Assembly (NCBI RefSeq): GCF_000330505.1
Contig: NW_004440180.1
Coordinates: forward strand, 15,087 to 79,086
Reading direction: 5' to 3'
Source: Entamoeba invadens IP1
Lineage: Eukaryota > Evosea > Mastigamoebida > Endamoebidae
DNA length: 64,000 nucleotides
Of the stretch, positions 10,927 to 20,809 are shown piece after piece (within the stretch, counting starts at the first letter, position 1; every line of letters starts with the position of its first letter). The notes below the pieces were generated by a model. The model saw nothing but the letters and a program-made list of their open reading frames with translations. It searched no databases and was not told the DNA's origin. A program made the position numbers and the translations under genes.

Positions 10927-12012
10927 TTAATCGTTTCTAGAATTATAATTATTATAAACAGTACTTGATTCAAAAATATCATAAATTGTAGTTGTAGTAG
11001 TTCTTCCTAATGAATTAATAATTTATGTTTTATAATCTGTAAAATTAGAAACAGCTTTGGATGACATATATATTTTTAGTGAAGAACCTTGACATATTTC
11101 TGTAATAGATGATGTATTTGTTATTTGTAAATTTGGTTCTATAAGATATACTCCATTATTATATATATTTATATTATTCCACATTAAATTTGGATTACTT
11201 CCTGAATACTTAAATAAGGATAAAATAAATTATTAAGATTACAATATAAATAAACACATATTGGTTTAGTTGTTATTGATGTTAAATTACTGTTTGGTGT
11301 AAAATTCTTTGGTAAATATAAACTGAAATAATAAAAACCATAAAATCCATCACCCCAAAATAACTAACTGTATCTGGTATTATTATTGGATGCTCATTTA
11401 TATTAAATAGATTTTGTACTGTTGTATATATTTTTCATTCAACATACTTCCGCCACTAATTTGTTCAATAACTTTATAAATTTCATTATTTGTAATTACA
11501 TATGGAACTACTTTTACTATTCTATTTGTTGTTAAGAATTCTGTAACATTATCAATTTTTATTATGAAATATGCAGTTTTATCAGTTTCTGATTTAATAG
11601 AATAAGTAACATTTTTATATGTTGTTGCGTCTTGTGAAATTATATTTGGATATGGATATATTATTTTTGGAGTTGGTATTGAATCTATTTTTGTATCTGT
11701 GTACGCATTACATGAAGAACCAATATTGTCGCTATACGCGTTACACGCTGATGCAATCATATCAGAATATGTATTACATACTAATGCTACATTATCACTG
11801 TAACTTTTAGATTTATTATAATATGTTAATATTTCAGAATTTACATAATCAGTAGAAGAAATATCTTTTGTATTTATACTTACTGTTCCATCTATGCTTG
11901 TAATTTAATCAGTTTTAATTTCATTAGATGTTATTGTAAAAGGATTAAAATATGATGTGCAAAAAATACTATTTTTACTTTTATCTTGGTAAGCTGTTGT
12001 AAATACTTCCAT
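10927..12012 (-). pseudogene. fibre-like protein with 11-residue repeats, broken
   Basis: The ATG at 12012 begins MEVFTTAYQDKSKNSIFC. A TAA lies near 11908. The frame then runs through three consecutive 11-residue repeats, SDNVALVCNTY, SDMIASACNAY and SDNIGSSCNAY, followed by TDTKIDS. Such hendecad repeats form straight trimeric coiled coils or fibre shafts. After the shaft comes a beta-rich region (residues after about 110), with a stop near 11398 and frame changes near 11350 and 11220. The reading ends in a Thr/Tyr/Asn-rich tail at 10927. A shaft plus beta-rich head is the architecture of a receptor-binding fibre; that role is inferred. Confidence 0.55.
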
Positions 12013-12048
12013 TTATTACTAAAAATAAAGATTAAATATATTATTATT

Positions 12049-13691
12049 TTATTTGAACATCGTATCTAAATCAACATTAGTAAGTAGTTCAACCTTATTT
12101 GGTGATAATGACCACATAGCATCATTTAATAAAATAATATTAATAGCATTAGTATTAACTGAACCAGTAGATCCACTTGGTTTAATATATGAATTATAAT
12201 CTCCAAACATAGGTATTGCTTGTAATGTTAATTGAATATTCGAAGTACTATATATACCATCAAAGAAACATCCAGAACCATATTTTTCTAAAGAAATTGG
12301 CATCATTAAATCAGTAGCATCACCTAGATATTTGATATGTTTAGATGAATCATTAGTATTTTCAGAATATTCATTAAACGTTAAACTATTAATTATAGAT
12401 TGAGGAGTTGCAAATAATGTATCAAAATTGGTATTTGATAATTGGAATTCACTAAATTCACTTGACAATGTACCCATCTGTTGATCTGGTATAGTTCTGT
12501 TTGCTGTTATAACTTTGATATCACTAATATGTGGATTCTTAGATACTGTACATTGATTATTAGATCTTGGGAATAAGAAGAATAACATAGATGTATTTAG
12601 ATAGCTCATCATATTTGAACAATTAATTCTAGAAACAGATTGATTTGGTGGAAAATCATATTCAGTTGTTATTTGAGCTGGAACAAATAATGGTGTTTTA
12701 CTATATTTTTCATATATTTCTTTCAATACCGAATCTTTAACATTAAAACCATTAATAACAGATTGGAATAATGTAAAAGTACTTTCTTGAATTGGAACTG
12801 TTCCAGTAAACTGAGAATAACTATTTCCACTTGAGAAATAACAAAAACAAGAATAAGTCATTTATCACCAATTTGTGTAAATTCTTTAGACACACCTTTC
12901 ATCCAATCAGAAGTTGAACATGTAATTTTATCAGATGCTAAATGATTTTCATTAAAATCATCGCATAATATTGCTGGATTAACCTGGCAATAAACAAAAT
13001 TTTGAGTAATTCGTTGTTTAATACCTAATTCAAATTCATTAAATATAGCATTTGGAAATGAAGTAAATGGTTTTAAATGCAAGAAATTATCTAAAGGAAT
13101 TATCAATTTCATTTCAGCATCAAATGTTGAATTTCTAAGCAAATTATCAACTTTAACATACATTCCACATACATTATTTTTATGTTCAAAAGCATTTTTC
13201 CAAGCTGTATAAACACCAGTTCTAGATTCTTTTTCTTGTTGAGTTCTACACATTCCAGAAATAGTTGTTTCGTATATCATCTTAGTGTTTTCATAATATG
13301 TAGTTCCATTTTTCCAATTAATTTTCATACTGTCTAGCCATTGTGTAGAATCTTTTAAACCAATAAATAACATACAAGCATTAGATTCTTTTTCAACACC
13401 TGTAGTTGCAGTTTTTGCTTAATATAGAACTAATTTAAGTCTTAATTTAATAGTTGCGCTTAAATAACTCTTATCAATATTAGTAATGTGAAACGATGGA
13501 TCTGTTATCGCTATTTTAGAATGAGCATTACTATTAAATGGAACCTGTTGTTGATAAGCATTTACAGTAATCATTCTACTATCATGAACACCATCATTAG
13601 ATGTAATTATTTTTTGTTGTTCATCAAAATATTTTAGAATATCTCCTCTATTAGCATCTTCTAAAACTGAAGGAATTCTTTTATTAGATAT
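12049..13691 (-). pseudogene. major capsid protein (double jelly-roll) of polintovirus, broken
   Basis: The gene spans about 547 codons, the usual size for polintovirus capsid proteins. The N-terminal half contains the strand pattern FHITNIDKSYLSATIKLRLKL followed by an insertion with KNAFEHKNNVCGMYVKVDNL. The C-terminal half (12049-12861) is a second beta-rich domain ending ILLNDAMWSLSPNKVELL. Lesions: the start is ATA instead of ATG at 13691, preceded by two stop codons; a TAA lies near 13421; a one-base frame change at 12858-12861 makes the two halves look like overlapping ORFs. The call rests on size, beta-rich composition, position beside virion genes and the element class. A fold prediction would settle it. 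Confidence 0.65.
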
Positions 13692-13727
13692 TTATTAAGT
13701 GAAAAAATCGAATTTTTTAAATATGAA

Positions 13728-14027
13728 ATGAGACAACCAGGATATTATAAAAGTCTTAAAAATTTTGCCAATAAAATTCTTGAAAGAGGTGGTAAAGTAT
13801 TATAAACATATGGAAACATAATGAATAAAGTTACCAATATATCTAAACCAATAATAAATTCTGTACCAGTTGTTGGGCCTATGATTAGTAATATTACTGA
13901 TAAAAAGTTTCAAACATATAGTAAATTTGGAGACAGAATGATTGATGTTAGTAAAGGTTCAGATCCTCTTAAAACATTACGTCAATTTGGACATAATGTT
14001 CTTAAAAATATATGGGTGACAAAATAA
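13728..14027 (+). pseudogene. small basic virion-type protein (minor capsid/pVI-like), one stop
   Basis: The ATG at 13728 reads MRQPGYYKSLKNFANKILERGG, hits a TAA at 13803 and continues in frame to a TAA at 14025. The product of about 99 residues is basic, with an amphipathic N-terminal helix and a Pro/Val/Gly-rich segment PIINSVPVVGPMISN. Small basic proteins with an amphipathic helix are typical of the membrane-active minor capsid proteins of adenovirus-lineage viruses; that parallel is an inference. It is divergently oriented from the capsid gene, with starts about 37 bases apart. Confidence 0.45.
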
Positions 14028-14060
14028 AATGTATATAATATTTTTATTATTTTATCTTAA

Positions 14061-14377
14061 ATGGTAAAAAAGCCTCTATTCTGGCAAAAGATAAAGAAAA
14101 TTAAGGAATTTATTTCTAAAATAGGAAAAGCAGCTGTATGGATTAATGATAATGTAAGTAAACCTATAAAGCCATATGCTAAAATTTAATATAAGCATAT
14201 GATACATCTGGTATGGGAAATAAAATGTTAGATTTTAGTAGCGACTTAATTGATCAATACAAAACTAATAAAAAAGTTAATGTCCCAGATACAACTTCTT
14301 ATTCTAACAAATTCGTTGAACAATTAATGAATACTCAGCGTAGTAATAATGATAAAAAGAGTTTTAAATGGTTCTAA
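14061..14377 (+). pseudogene. second small basic virion-type protein, frameshifted
   Basis: The ATG at 14061 gives MVKKPLFWQKIKKIKEFISKIGKAAV..., a strongly basic amphipathic helix followed by NDNVSKPIKPYAKI. A TAA and a frame change near 14187 interrupt it. The reading then continues (YDTSGMGNKMLDFSSDLIDQYK...) to a TAA at 14375. The SKPI string also occurs in the preceding gene, so the two may be distant duplicates. Function unknown. Confidence 0.45.
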
Positions 14378-14417
14378 TTAAATTCATATTATTTAATTAA
14401 TATTTTTATCATTAAAA

Positions 14418-14717
14418 ATGAGTGTATATAAATTACAATCTGATATTGCTTAAACATTTGATAATGAATCAGATTTTCTAAAATATTATGATAAAAACAA
14501 GAAAACAATCGATGAGATTAAAACCAAATCATTAAATTTAAGATTTAAAATTAATGGATATAGAATAGGTAGAATAGAAGGAAAAATAATATTATATCCA
14601 ATTAAACTAGAAGATACAATTGATACTAAAAATAATATTGAAGAAAGATTGACTAATCTTGAAAATCTATTTAGAGATTTTATTAAAGCTAATCCACAAT
14701 TATTTCATTCGTTATAA
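14418..14717 (+). pseudogene. small unknown element-B protein, one stop
   Basis: The ATG at 14418 gives MSVYKLQSDIA, a TAA at 14451, then 87 open codons to the TAA at 14715. The sequence is charged with a possible coiled coil in the second half (NNIEERLTNLENLFRDFIKAN). It converges on, and probably overlaps, the end of the ATPase gene on the other strand. No family is recognised. Confidence 0.4.
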
Positions 14718-15437
14718 AATCAAATATAATCTTTTCATATTTTTCGAGTTGGTTATAAAATGATTGAAACTCTTCGAATGAGATATTTGTAGTAATTTAA
14801 TAATAAATATGATGAAGAATTTGATGTGAAAATGAATTAAATATCCATACTGAAGATAGTATTGATTTTATCTATGCTGGTATACCTCGCCATATCTGTA
14901 TAGCTATAAAGAATAAACAATTGGTGTGCCTAGTTTTATATAATGATTTAGATAATAAAGAAGATTCATTTTTAAACAATTAACAGCATCATCTAAAACT
15001 ATAATTGTTTCTATATGTTTATCACTAAATTTATCTAAATATAAACACTCTAGTATAGAATTATCTTTAGGTATTTCTTTTCTCATCATTTTATTTTAAG
15101 TTTCTTTAATTTCAAGGAATTTAGGATAAGCTTTTTCAAATTGATCATATGTAAACTTAAGAATTGGAATATTAATTAAAGGCTCATAATGTAATAAAGT
15201 TTGATCAAAACCAGTATTATTAACCCAAATAATAAGATGAAAACTATTAGAAACTTTATCTATTTTAATAAGTTCTTTACAAATAGACGTTGTTTTAAAA
15301 CATCCGGGTTTACCTATTAATAGGTTTATAGATCTATGTTTTACAAAAACTTCTGGATGAATAATATTCATAGTTGTTTCTGATTTATCAGGAGCATATT
15401 GATTAATTAATGTATTTACATATTGATTAAGTGACAT
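14690..15437 (-). pseudogene. genome-packaging ATPase of element B, broken
   Basis: This is the same gene as at 1-621 in element A. The start at 15437 (MSLNQYVNTLINQYAPDKS) differs from copy A, but from about 15380 leftward the two are nearly identical in DNA. Lesions relative to copy A include Walker A GKPGCFKTT (Ser to Phe), TAT to TAA near 15096, loss of one T near 14972 that shifts the frame inside the sequence after LDDAVNCLK, and CAA to TAG near 14868. The exact 3' end is uncertain; the last readable stop is at 14690. The lesions visible against an open copy show real decay. Confidence 0.8.
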
Positions 15438-15474
15438 TTTAAATAAAAATAATAAGCATATTTTTCATATTTAT

Positions 15475-15771
15475 TTAAGGTAATATTTCAATCTCTAAAC
15501 ATTTAATAGTATCACCATCTTTATTAGTATATTCAATAAAATCATTAGTTTTAATTTTAAATAATCTTTTTTCGCCAGCAAGTTTATCTTTTTTAGATTT
15601 ATTTTTAGATTCTAGAATAAATTTAGATATCTTAGAATTTGCAAAATATTTATTATTATCTTTATCAATAAGTAAAAACGATTTACCAAATTTAGTAATA
15701 ATTTGTTTAATGCTAAATATTTCATAAGTAGTTAAACGTTCTAATTTATTAATTGGTTGTTGAGTAGTCAT
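15475..15771 (-). CDS. small OB-fold-like protein (possible ssDNA-binding protein), element B
   Basis: This 98-aa ORF is intact and homologous to 1006-1332 (pattern YEIFSIKQIITKFG...NKYFANSKISKFI, ending CLEIEIL). The C-terminal half is lysine-rich. Conservation of the pattern between two strongly diverged copies supports a true gene. Its downstream neighbour is the ATPase, 37 bases away. The ssDNA-binding role is inferred from shape and context only. Confidence 0.5.
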   Translation of the reverse strand: MTTQQPINKLERLTTYEIFSIKQIITKFGKSFLLIDKDNNKYFANSKISKFILESKNKSKKDKLAGEKRLFKIKTNDFIEYTNKDGDTIKCLEIEILP

Positions 15772-15802
15772 CTCTTTTTATGGAATAAAAAAATAAAATT
15801 AA

Positions 15803-16096
15803 TTAAATAATTTTTAAATTATTGATAGAACAATCTAAAGGATTTTCATAATTTAATAATTTAACTGTACATATATTCGAAAATTCTGGTAAAAATTGTT
15901 GTGCAACTAATCTTCTTAAAGAATGTTTATTAACATGTTTGTTTTCAGATAAATTAACATAAGCATCATATTTTAAACTTGGTCTTAACATAATTTTTAT
16001 TATTTTATTTTTCTTATTATTTTTAATTTGTCCTAATCTATTTATTGAATATTTTGGATTAATTTTCAAAATTTCAAATTTTTCCAGTGAAGTCAT
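15803..16096 (-). CDS. HNH/NUMOD-type homing endonuclease-like protein (degenerate)
   Basis: The 97-aa protein follows the layout of short NUMOD4-HNH proteins. It has a YSINRLGQIKN turn, a LRPSLKYDAYVNLS strand pair, then KHSLRRLVAQQFLPEF resembling the VHRLVA..F segment. It ends NYENPLDCSINNLKII where active members have a DH..NN...NL motif. The catalytic His and the paired Asn of HNH are not kept in usual form, so nuclease activity is doubtful. Element A lacks it. It lies between the OB-like and terminal genes, consistent with insertion of a mobile intergenic endonuclease into one lineage. Confidence 0.5.
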   Translation of the reverse strand: MTSLEKFEILKINPKYSINRLGQIKNNKKNKIIKIMLRPSLKYDAYVNLSENKHVNKHSLRRLVAQQFLPEFSNICTVKLLNYENPLDCSINNLKII

Positions 16097-16148
16097 TTTA
16101 AAGGGGAAAATAAAATATTGAATTTATATAATTTTAATAATTCTTCAA

Positions 16149-16482
16149 ATGTGTTTCAAAAAGTTCTTAGTATAAATTTCGTTATGTCTTTCATCATAAT
16201 AGAAATCTTCATTGTAGAAATGATTTAATATATCTTCATTTTCATCAAATTCATGATATTTAATTAATAAGAAAAAATAATCTAAGGCAGATCTATAAAT
16301 TTTCAATAAATAATGTTTTCTATTAGAATCTTGTTTTATAACATAATTCATAATATCTTTAATATAATGCGAATAGTCATCTTTACTGAAATATAATTTA
16401 GAAATATATTTTTAATTAAGTTAATATATTCTATATGAGTTATAGTATTTAAATTTATATATTGATCTTTTTCAGTGCTCAT
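16149..16482 (-). pseudogene. terminal small protein of element B, frameshifted
   Basis: This is the homologue of 1467-1856. The start MSTEKDQYINLNTIT is readable from 16482, then one or two frame changes near 16370-16430 are needed. From 16351 the conserved block IMNYVIKQDSNRKHYLLKIYRSAL...YHEFDENEDIL..FYNEDFYYDERHN is intact to a stop near 16145. The last 20 or so residues of the element A version are missing. Confidence 0.6.
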
Positions 16483-16509
16483 TTTAGGGAAATAAAAAAA
16501 TATAAATAT

Positions 16510-16677
16510 GATTTCAAATTTTAATAAAAATTGGAACTCTTAATCCTGAATTTTGTGAAAATTCAGATTACGCGCCCCTCGCGATTTTAGTTAAGATTAC
16601 GCGAAGCTGATGATCCTTTTAGGATCCGTATTAGAAAATGGAGGTCCAGCCTAAATCCACAAAATTTATATATTACT
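16510..16677. repeat. right terminal inverted repeat of element B
   Basis: It contains GGAACTCTTAATCC, CTCGCGATTTTAGTTAA, two GCG-flanked GATTACGCG strings and CCTAAATCCACA, ending TTTATATATTACT at 16677. It pairs in reverse complement with 3813-3945 and in direct orientation with 1880-2070. Confidence 0.7.
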
Positions 16678-16932
16678 TCCTACTCATTTAGAAAAAAGTG
16701 TCTCATTTATACTAATACAAAAAAAAGAATCTGAAAGAATTGGTTGGAATAGAAAATTGTAGCACAGGTATGGTACTGGAATAATTTAATAATTATAAAA
16801 ATTTAAAATAATTTTTGTTTTTAAAAATTAACAATACTAAGTTTTATAATATAATAATTATATTTTTTTTAAAAAACAAATATGGTTCAAGAGAAAAGTG
16901 TAATACTTTTAAAAATAATGTAATTTGTTGTA

Positions 16933-17142
16933 CAGATACAGGAAAAACCAGGGACCAGACTAAATTAAGTTGTTTTATTTTTTGTATAAAGTTTCCATGT
17001 TTAAGAAAAACCCCAAAATAATCGGGGTTTTGGAGGATATGTTGGTTTATTTTCAAAAACCAGGGACCAAGTATTAATAAACACACTGTTTTTTAAATAA
17101 AATAGAAAAAACTCTAAAATATGAAACTCTTAATTAATCATT
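16933..17142. repeat. left arm of the 4.1-kb long-TIR element
   Basis: It is inverted with respect to 20810-21036. Conserved blocks include ACTAAATTAAG, TCGGGGTTTTGGAGGATATG, TTGGTTTATTTTCAAAAACC and GTATTAATAAACACA. The small ORFs on both strands here are by-products of the repeat. Confidence 0.8.
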
Positions 17143-17153
17143 CGAAGTTGCCT

Positions 17154-17654
17154 CTATTGTAGTGTTTGAGGAACAACATTTTGTATTGGATTCGAAACAA
17201 CACGTTCCCCTGGGAGTGGACATCTCAACTGTTTTAATATATAATACAGTTGGTTAAATCCATGATGTTTCTGTTCATAATTCTTTAGGATTGTTAAACA
17301 ATTAACTATGTGGGTGTTAATTTTTTTGATGTCGAGCATACTGCAATACGCTTTACATGATGCTTCAAGCAATTCTTCGATTACTTTACATTGACACTTG
17401 AAGTACTCCAAAGTTTCTGCCATATTTGCAGTGGTGTAATTTGGTAGATTGTTTTAATTAAATATACTTCTATTGACATGTGCATACAATTGCATATTCA
17501 GTTTGGTATACAAATCCTGTATATACTGGAATGTTTCGGCTTTGACATCCAAATTATAAATTGGTCGAAAGACATTTTCAAAGTTAATGTGAGTCGAACC
17601 AATCAATGTCCATATGTCCCAATATCCAAGTGTTGGTATGGGTGATGTATTCAT
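17154..17654 (-). CDS. spliced small gene of unknown function inside the long-TIR element
   Basis: Exon 1 (17654-17468) starts MNTSPIPTLGYWDIWTLIG. A 51-nt intron (17467-17417, GTATAT...GGCAG) joins in phase to exon 2 (17416-17154), giving ...AHVNR|KTLEYFKCQCKVIEELL... and a protein of about 149 residues. Base composition is less AT-rich than the surroundings and both exons are open in the joined frame, which supports coding. The second half is helical and contains five Cys. No known domain is recognised. The gene lies 11 bases inside the left arm of the transposon, so it may be element cargo or a captured host gene. The intron does not have the usual GTTTGT start, so the splice model is tentative. 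Confidence 0.5.
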
Positions 17655-18105
17655 TTGTTATTTTAAGTTTTCGAATATGTTTATATATTATTTCTTATTA
17701 CCACAGTTTCATTTTAAGTTAAGTTGATTTTTGCAAGAAAAAAGGAATAATAGAGCAAAAGAAAATTTTGTTTTAACAAAATTAAAAATAATATTTACTG
17801 AAAGAAACTCTATTTTTTTATTATACAGATAGCGGAATTAACAGGGACCACAGGAAAAACCAGGGACTAGACTAATTTTAGCTATTGAATATTAACACTT
17901 AACTGGCCGAAAACCAAAATTTTATTAGAATAATTACAATATCAAAAAATGCCTTCTTGAAAAAAGTTGTTAAAAAAACCAAAAACTTTTTCTTGGCCGA
18001 AAACCCGAAAATGGCCCAAAACTCAGTCAAAAATAATAAAAATGAGGACTCAATTACCTAAGATTTGTTTTTGAGGTTAAAAATAACAACACAATTTTCA
18101 AATTA
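17655..18105. other. noncoding interior of the long-TIR element with a third terminal-repeat fragment
   Basis: Around 17826-17875 a TACAGATAG start and ACCAGGGACTAGACTAA text repeat the left arm in the same orientation, so the small gene lies between two direct terminal-repeat pieces. Near 17896, TTAACACTTAACTGGC resembles the sequence at 34136. No gene is seen. Confidence 0.5.
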
Positions 18106-18284
18106 AAGTCAACCCTCTCTAAAGCGGATATGTGTGGTAATTTTTGTTCTCTTAAGAGCGGTCATTTTAGACAATCAAACATTAATTACCACTCTTTAGA
18201 GAAATCGATTTTTGTTTCAGTCTAAAGCTCTTTCTATTGAGAGAACCCGCTCTTCCGAAGTGCCACTCTTAGGAGATTTTATTG
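18106..18284. mobile_element. pogo/Tigger-derived MITE
   Basis: The 179 bp are flanked by TA on both sides. The right end reads CTTAGGAGATTTTATTG, matching the right end of the Tigger transposon at 56899 (CTTTGGAGGTTTTACTG). Internal AAGAGCGG strings and GAGAACCCGCTCTTC also match that element, and the left end AAGTCAACCCTC is a diverged CAGTAAAACCTC. Confidence 0.7.
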
Positions 18285-18561
18285 TATCTCAGAACCACGT
18301 TCAATAGATTTTACTATATTTTTTTATTTATGTTTTGGTTTATGTCATTAAAAATAGATTTTAATAAATTTAAATAAAAATCAAATCAAACCGTTTATTT
18401 AGTAATATTTTTAGTTATTAAATTAATATTTTAAAACAATTGTTTGCAAAAGTTTCTAATTTTCCAAACATCATTTTTTATTTGCAAAATTTTAAAAAAT
18501 ATAATATTAGTTTATGTTATTATGACTATACAAAATAATTATTTTATTATGTCTTCATTTT

Positions 18562-20187
18562 TAGGGTGCGCAACCGTGAGAGTAATTTTTCATTTTTATG
18601 AAATCTTTTTTTGTCATTGTAAAAAATAGTGAAATATGTCATTTTATTTTTTTATTCATAAAAATGAGCAAAACATGTAAAATCTGTCTTAATATTGAAA
18701 CGTGTAAACAACATTTGACAAAAAGTAAATAAACTTTTTATTTGTCCCAAAAGTAGATAAAAAGCAAATAATAATTAAAAACAACATTTTTGATGTTTTG
18801 TATTTTTTAAAAGACAAATTAGTACGATTGAAAAAAAATAAGATAACAAAAGAAATTTTTTGTTATATAACTTAATAGATAAAAAAATTGACAGCAAATT
18901 ATATAATTTGGTATAAACAACACATTGTTTTTTTCATTTCCAAATAAATTATAAAATTCTAAAAATACAACACAAGCAACATAATAATGAAATTAAAATA
19001 GGTACTTACAAACATTAAAACGTTGTTTAATAACGCTATATGAACTGTGTTGTCATAAACATGATAGACATAAAAAAGAATGAATTAACAATTGATTTTT
19101 AAATAAAATGATACAAGTGATTTGTATTTTATTGTATATAAAGACGACTTTGACATTCTATTCATTTAAGTAATTGAAAAACAAAGACGATAAGTTTTCA
19201 TTTCAAAAAACCAGGTTGGATATGTAAATAAAAATAATAAAAACAAAGATGATTAATTGTTGAAATGTTTATAAAAAGATTGTTACATCAATCTCTGTAT
19301 GTTTCAACAACTTACAACCACAAGAGACTATTGTTTTTTGTTTTTGTGGGTATTAATGTGTATATAATTATCAATGAACCAAAAAAATAAACAAGAAAGT
19401 TACAGAGATATTTATAATTATTATCAAGTAAAGAAATTTGGTGTTGTTTATTTGCTATCGATAATATTGTATTATGATGTAGATAAAATATAAAATGAAA
19501 CATGTTTTGTGGTTATCTCTTCAACAATAAAACGTTTATTTATATCATTGAAAACATTTATTAAAAAATAATAATCATGAAAAATGCAAAATAATTGTCA
19601 AACAACTTATAATATCATGTGAATGATCAAACTAAATATTTGCATATAAAATATAAAACAAAAGAAACAATGTCATTTAATTGTCTTTTTAACTCAATTG
19701 TAATTTTGTTGTAGTTTAACAAGTACTGTTTTACCAAATACTATTTTTACTTAAATTTTGGCTTGTTTTCTTTTGTTTTTAAATGTCAACAATAATGAAA
19801 AGTATTGTTGTTGTCATAATATAAAGTGAATATAACAATTATATGAAATTGTTGAAAACATTGAAATGATATCATTTATTCGTGGTGGTAAAAAAGCGCA
19901 AATATTGGATTTTTAATTAGAATGCTAAATAATTTTGGCATTAACGTTTTAAAGTAAAAAAGTAATTTATAAAACTAAAATGCATTATTACAAAAATAAT
20001 ATTAATTTTGGTTCATTTTTTTAGCTTTGATTTTTTGGTTGTTATGGCAGATCTTTTTAATAAAATCTCAGATCTCGAGATTTTGAAGATCACGATTAGT
20101 TGTAAAAATAAAACAATTAAAGCAAAGTATTTTTTGTGTTAAAAAACGGGCAAACAGCAAATATTTTGTCAACAGTTGCGCACCCTA
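18562..20187. mobile_element. hAT-type non-autonomous element with perfect 8-bp target duplication
   Basis: The ends are TAGGGTGCGCAACCGT (left) and, in reverse complement, TAGGGTGCGCAACTGT (right), a 16-bp inverted repeat with one mismatch. The eight bases TTCATTTT lie immediately outside both ends (18554-18561 and 20188-20195). An 8-bp duplication with TAGGG...GCGCAAC termini is the hallmark of the hAT superfamily. The 1,626-bp interior is AT-rich and encodes no transposase; the 63-codon ORF at 19312-19503 is not supported. Confidence 0.88.
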
Positions 20188-20809
20188 TTCATTTTCTTAA
20201 TTATTTTTATATGAATTCTATCAAATTTCATTTTGAAAACAAAAGCAAAAGTCAAATATGGTAAAGAATTATTTGAAAAATTATTTTTTAGCTTTAGGCT
20301 ATTTGAGTGTTAAGCTGATTTTATACAATAAAACGGGCAAATATATAAATAAATGTGTATTTTTTTATTATTTGGGCTTAAAAAAGTTATTTTTCGGGAT
20401 TAAAAAATTGAATGTGTTTTATAAAGTATGAATGAACAACAGTTTGATGTGAGTTATAATAGTAAGTTTATTATTATTAATTATTGTTTTATTATAAAAT
20501 ATTATTCTTTTGTTCAAACTGTTTAATTTCAACACAACCATTCAATTAAATCGTTCATTCATTTTTTCAAAGAAGTCATTGTAGTCTTCTCTATTCACTT
20601 GGTTGATTCAATGAGTCACTTTTCGTTCAACATTAAAAGTGACTCACGCAATAAATGATAATAAAGTAAAGAATAAATAAATTATTAAAACATTAGACAT
20701 TCAGTAAATAATTAATGATTATTAAACGTATTAAACATCAGAAGATAAATCAATATAAAGAACAAACATTACTTTGGCTCGGCTGGGCATTGACAAATGA
20801 GACAACTCT
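20188..20809. other. AT-rich remainder of the long-TIR element
   Basis: No gene is seen. A perfect 12-bp hairpin (see 20612-20646) is the only structure noticed. Confidence 0.5.
20612..20646. repeat. perfect 12-bp stem hairpin
   Basis: TGAGTCACTTTT pairs with AAAAGTGACTCA across an 11-base loop. It could be the core of a small foldback repeat; there is no T-run or gene end that would make it a terminator. Confidence 0.5.

Larger units (their letters stand above)
3813..16677 (+). mobile_element. Maverick/polintovirus-like element B, full length but decayed
   Basis: The element is about 12,865 bp. It is bounded by diverged inverted repeats whose outer bases read AGTAGTATATAAATT (left) and, in reverse complement, AGTAATATATAAATT (right); Polinton termini typically begin with AG. 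Gene order left to right is: protein-primed PolB (+), membrane protein (+), integrase region (+), virion-type genes (+), fibre-like gene (-), capsid gene (-), three small virion-type genes (+), ATPase (-), OB-like (-), HNH-like (-), terminal gene (-). The combination of PolB, integrase, ATPase and capsid gene defines the Maverick/polintovirus class. At least nine genes carry stops or frameshifts, so it is dead. The six bases flanking each end (aaaaga, tcctac) do not match, so no target duplication is claimed. Confidence 0.85.

Noticed and set aside
3813..16677. Element B uses a variant genetic code with TAA as a sense codon
   Set aside because: In the ATPase the open copy A has TAT where copy B has TAA and CAA where copy B has TAG, and frameshifts and a lost start codon are also present. 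This is decay.
3807..16683. Target-site duplication of element B
   Set aside because: The six-base flanks (aaaaga and tcctac) do not match.
16815..17086. Overlapping ORFs of 68 and 80 codons on both strands
   Set aside because: They fall in the left arm of the long-TIR element, with no protein features.
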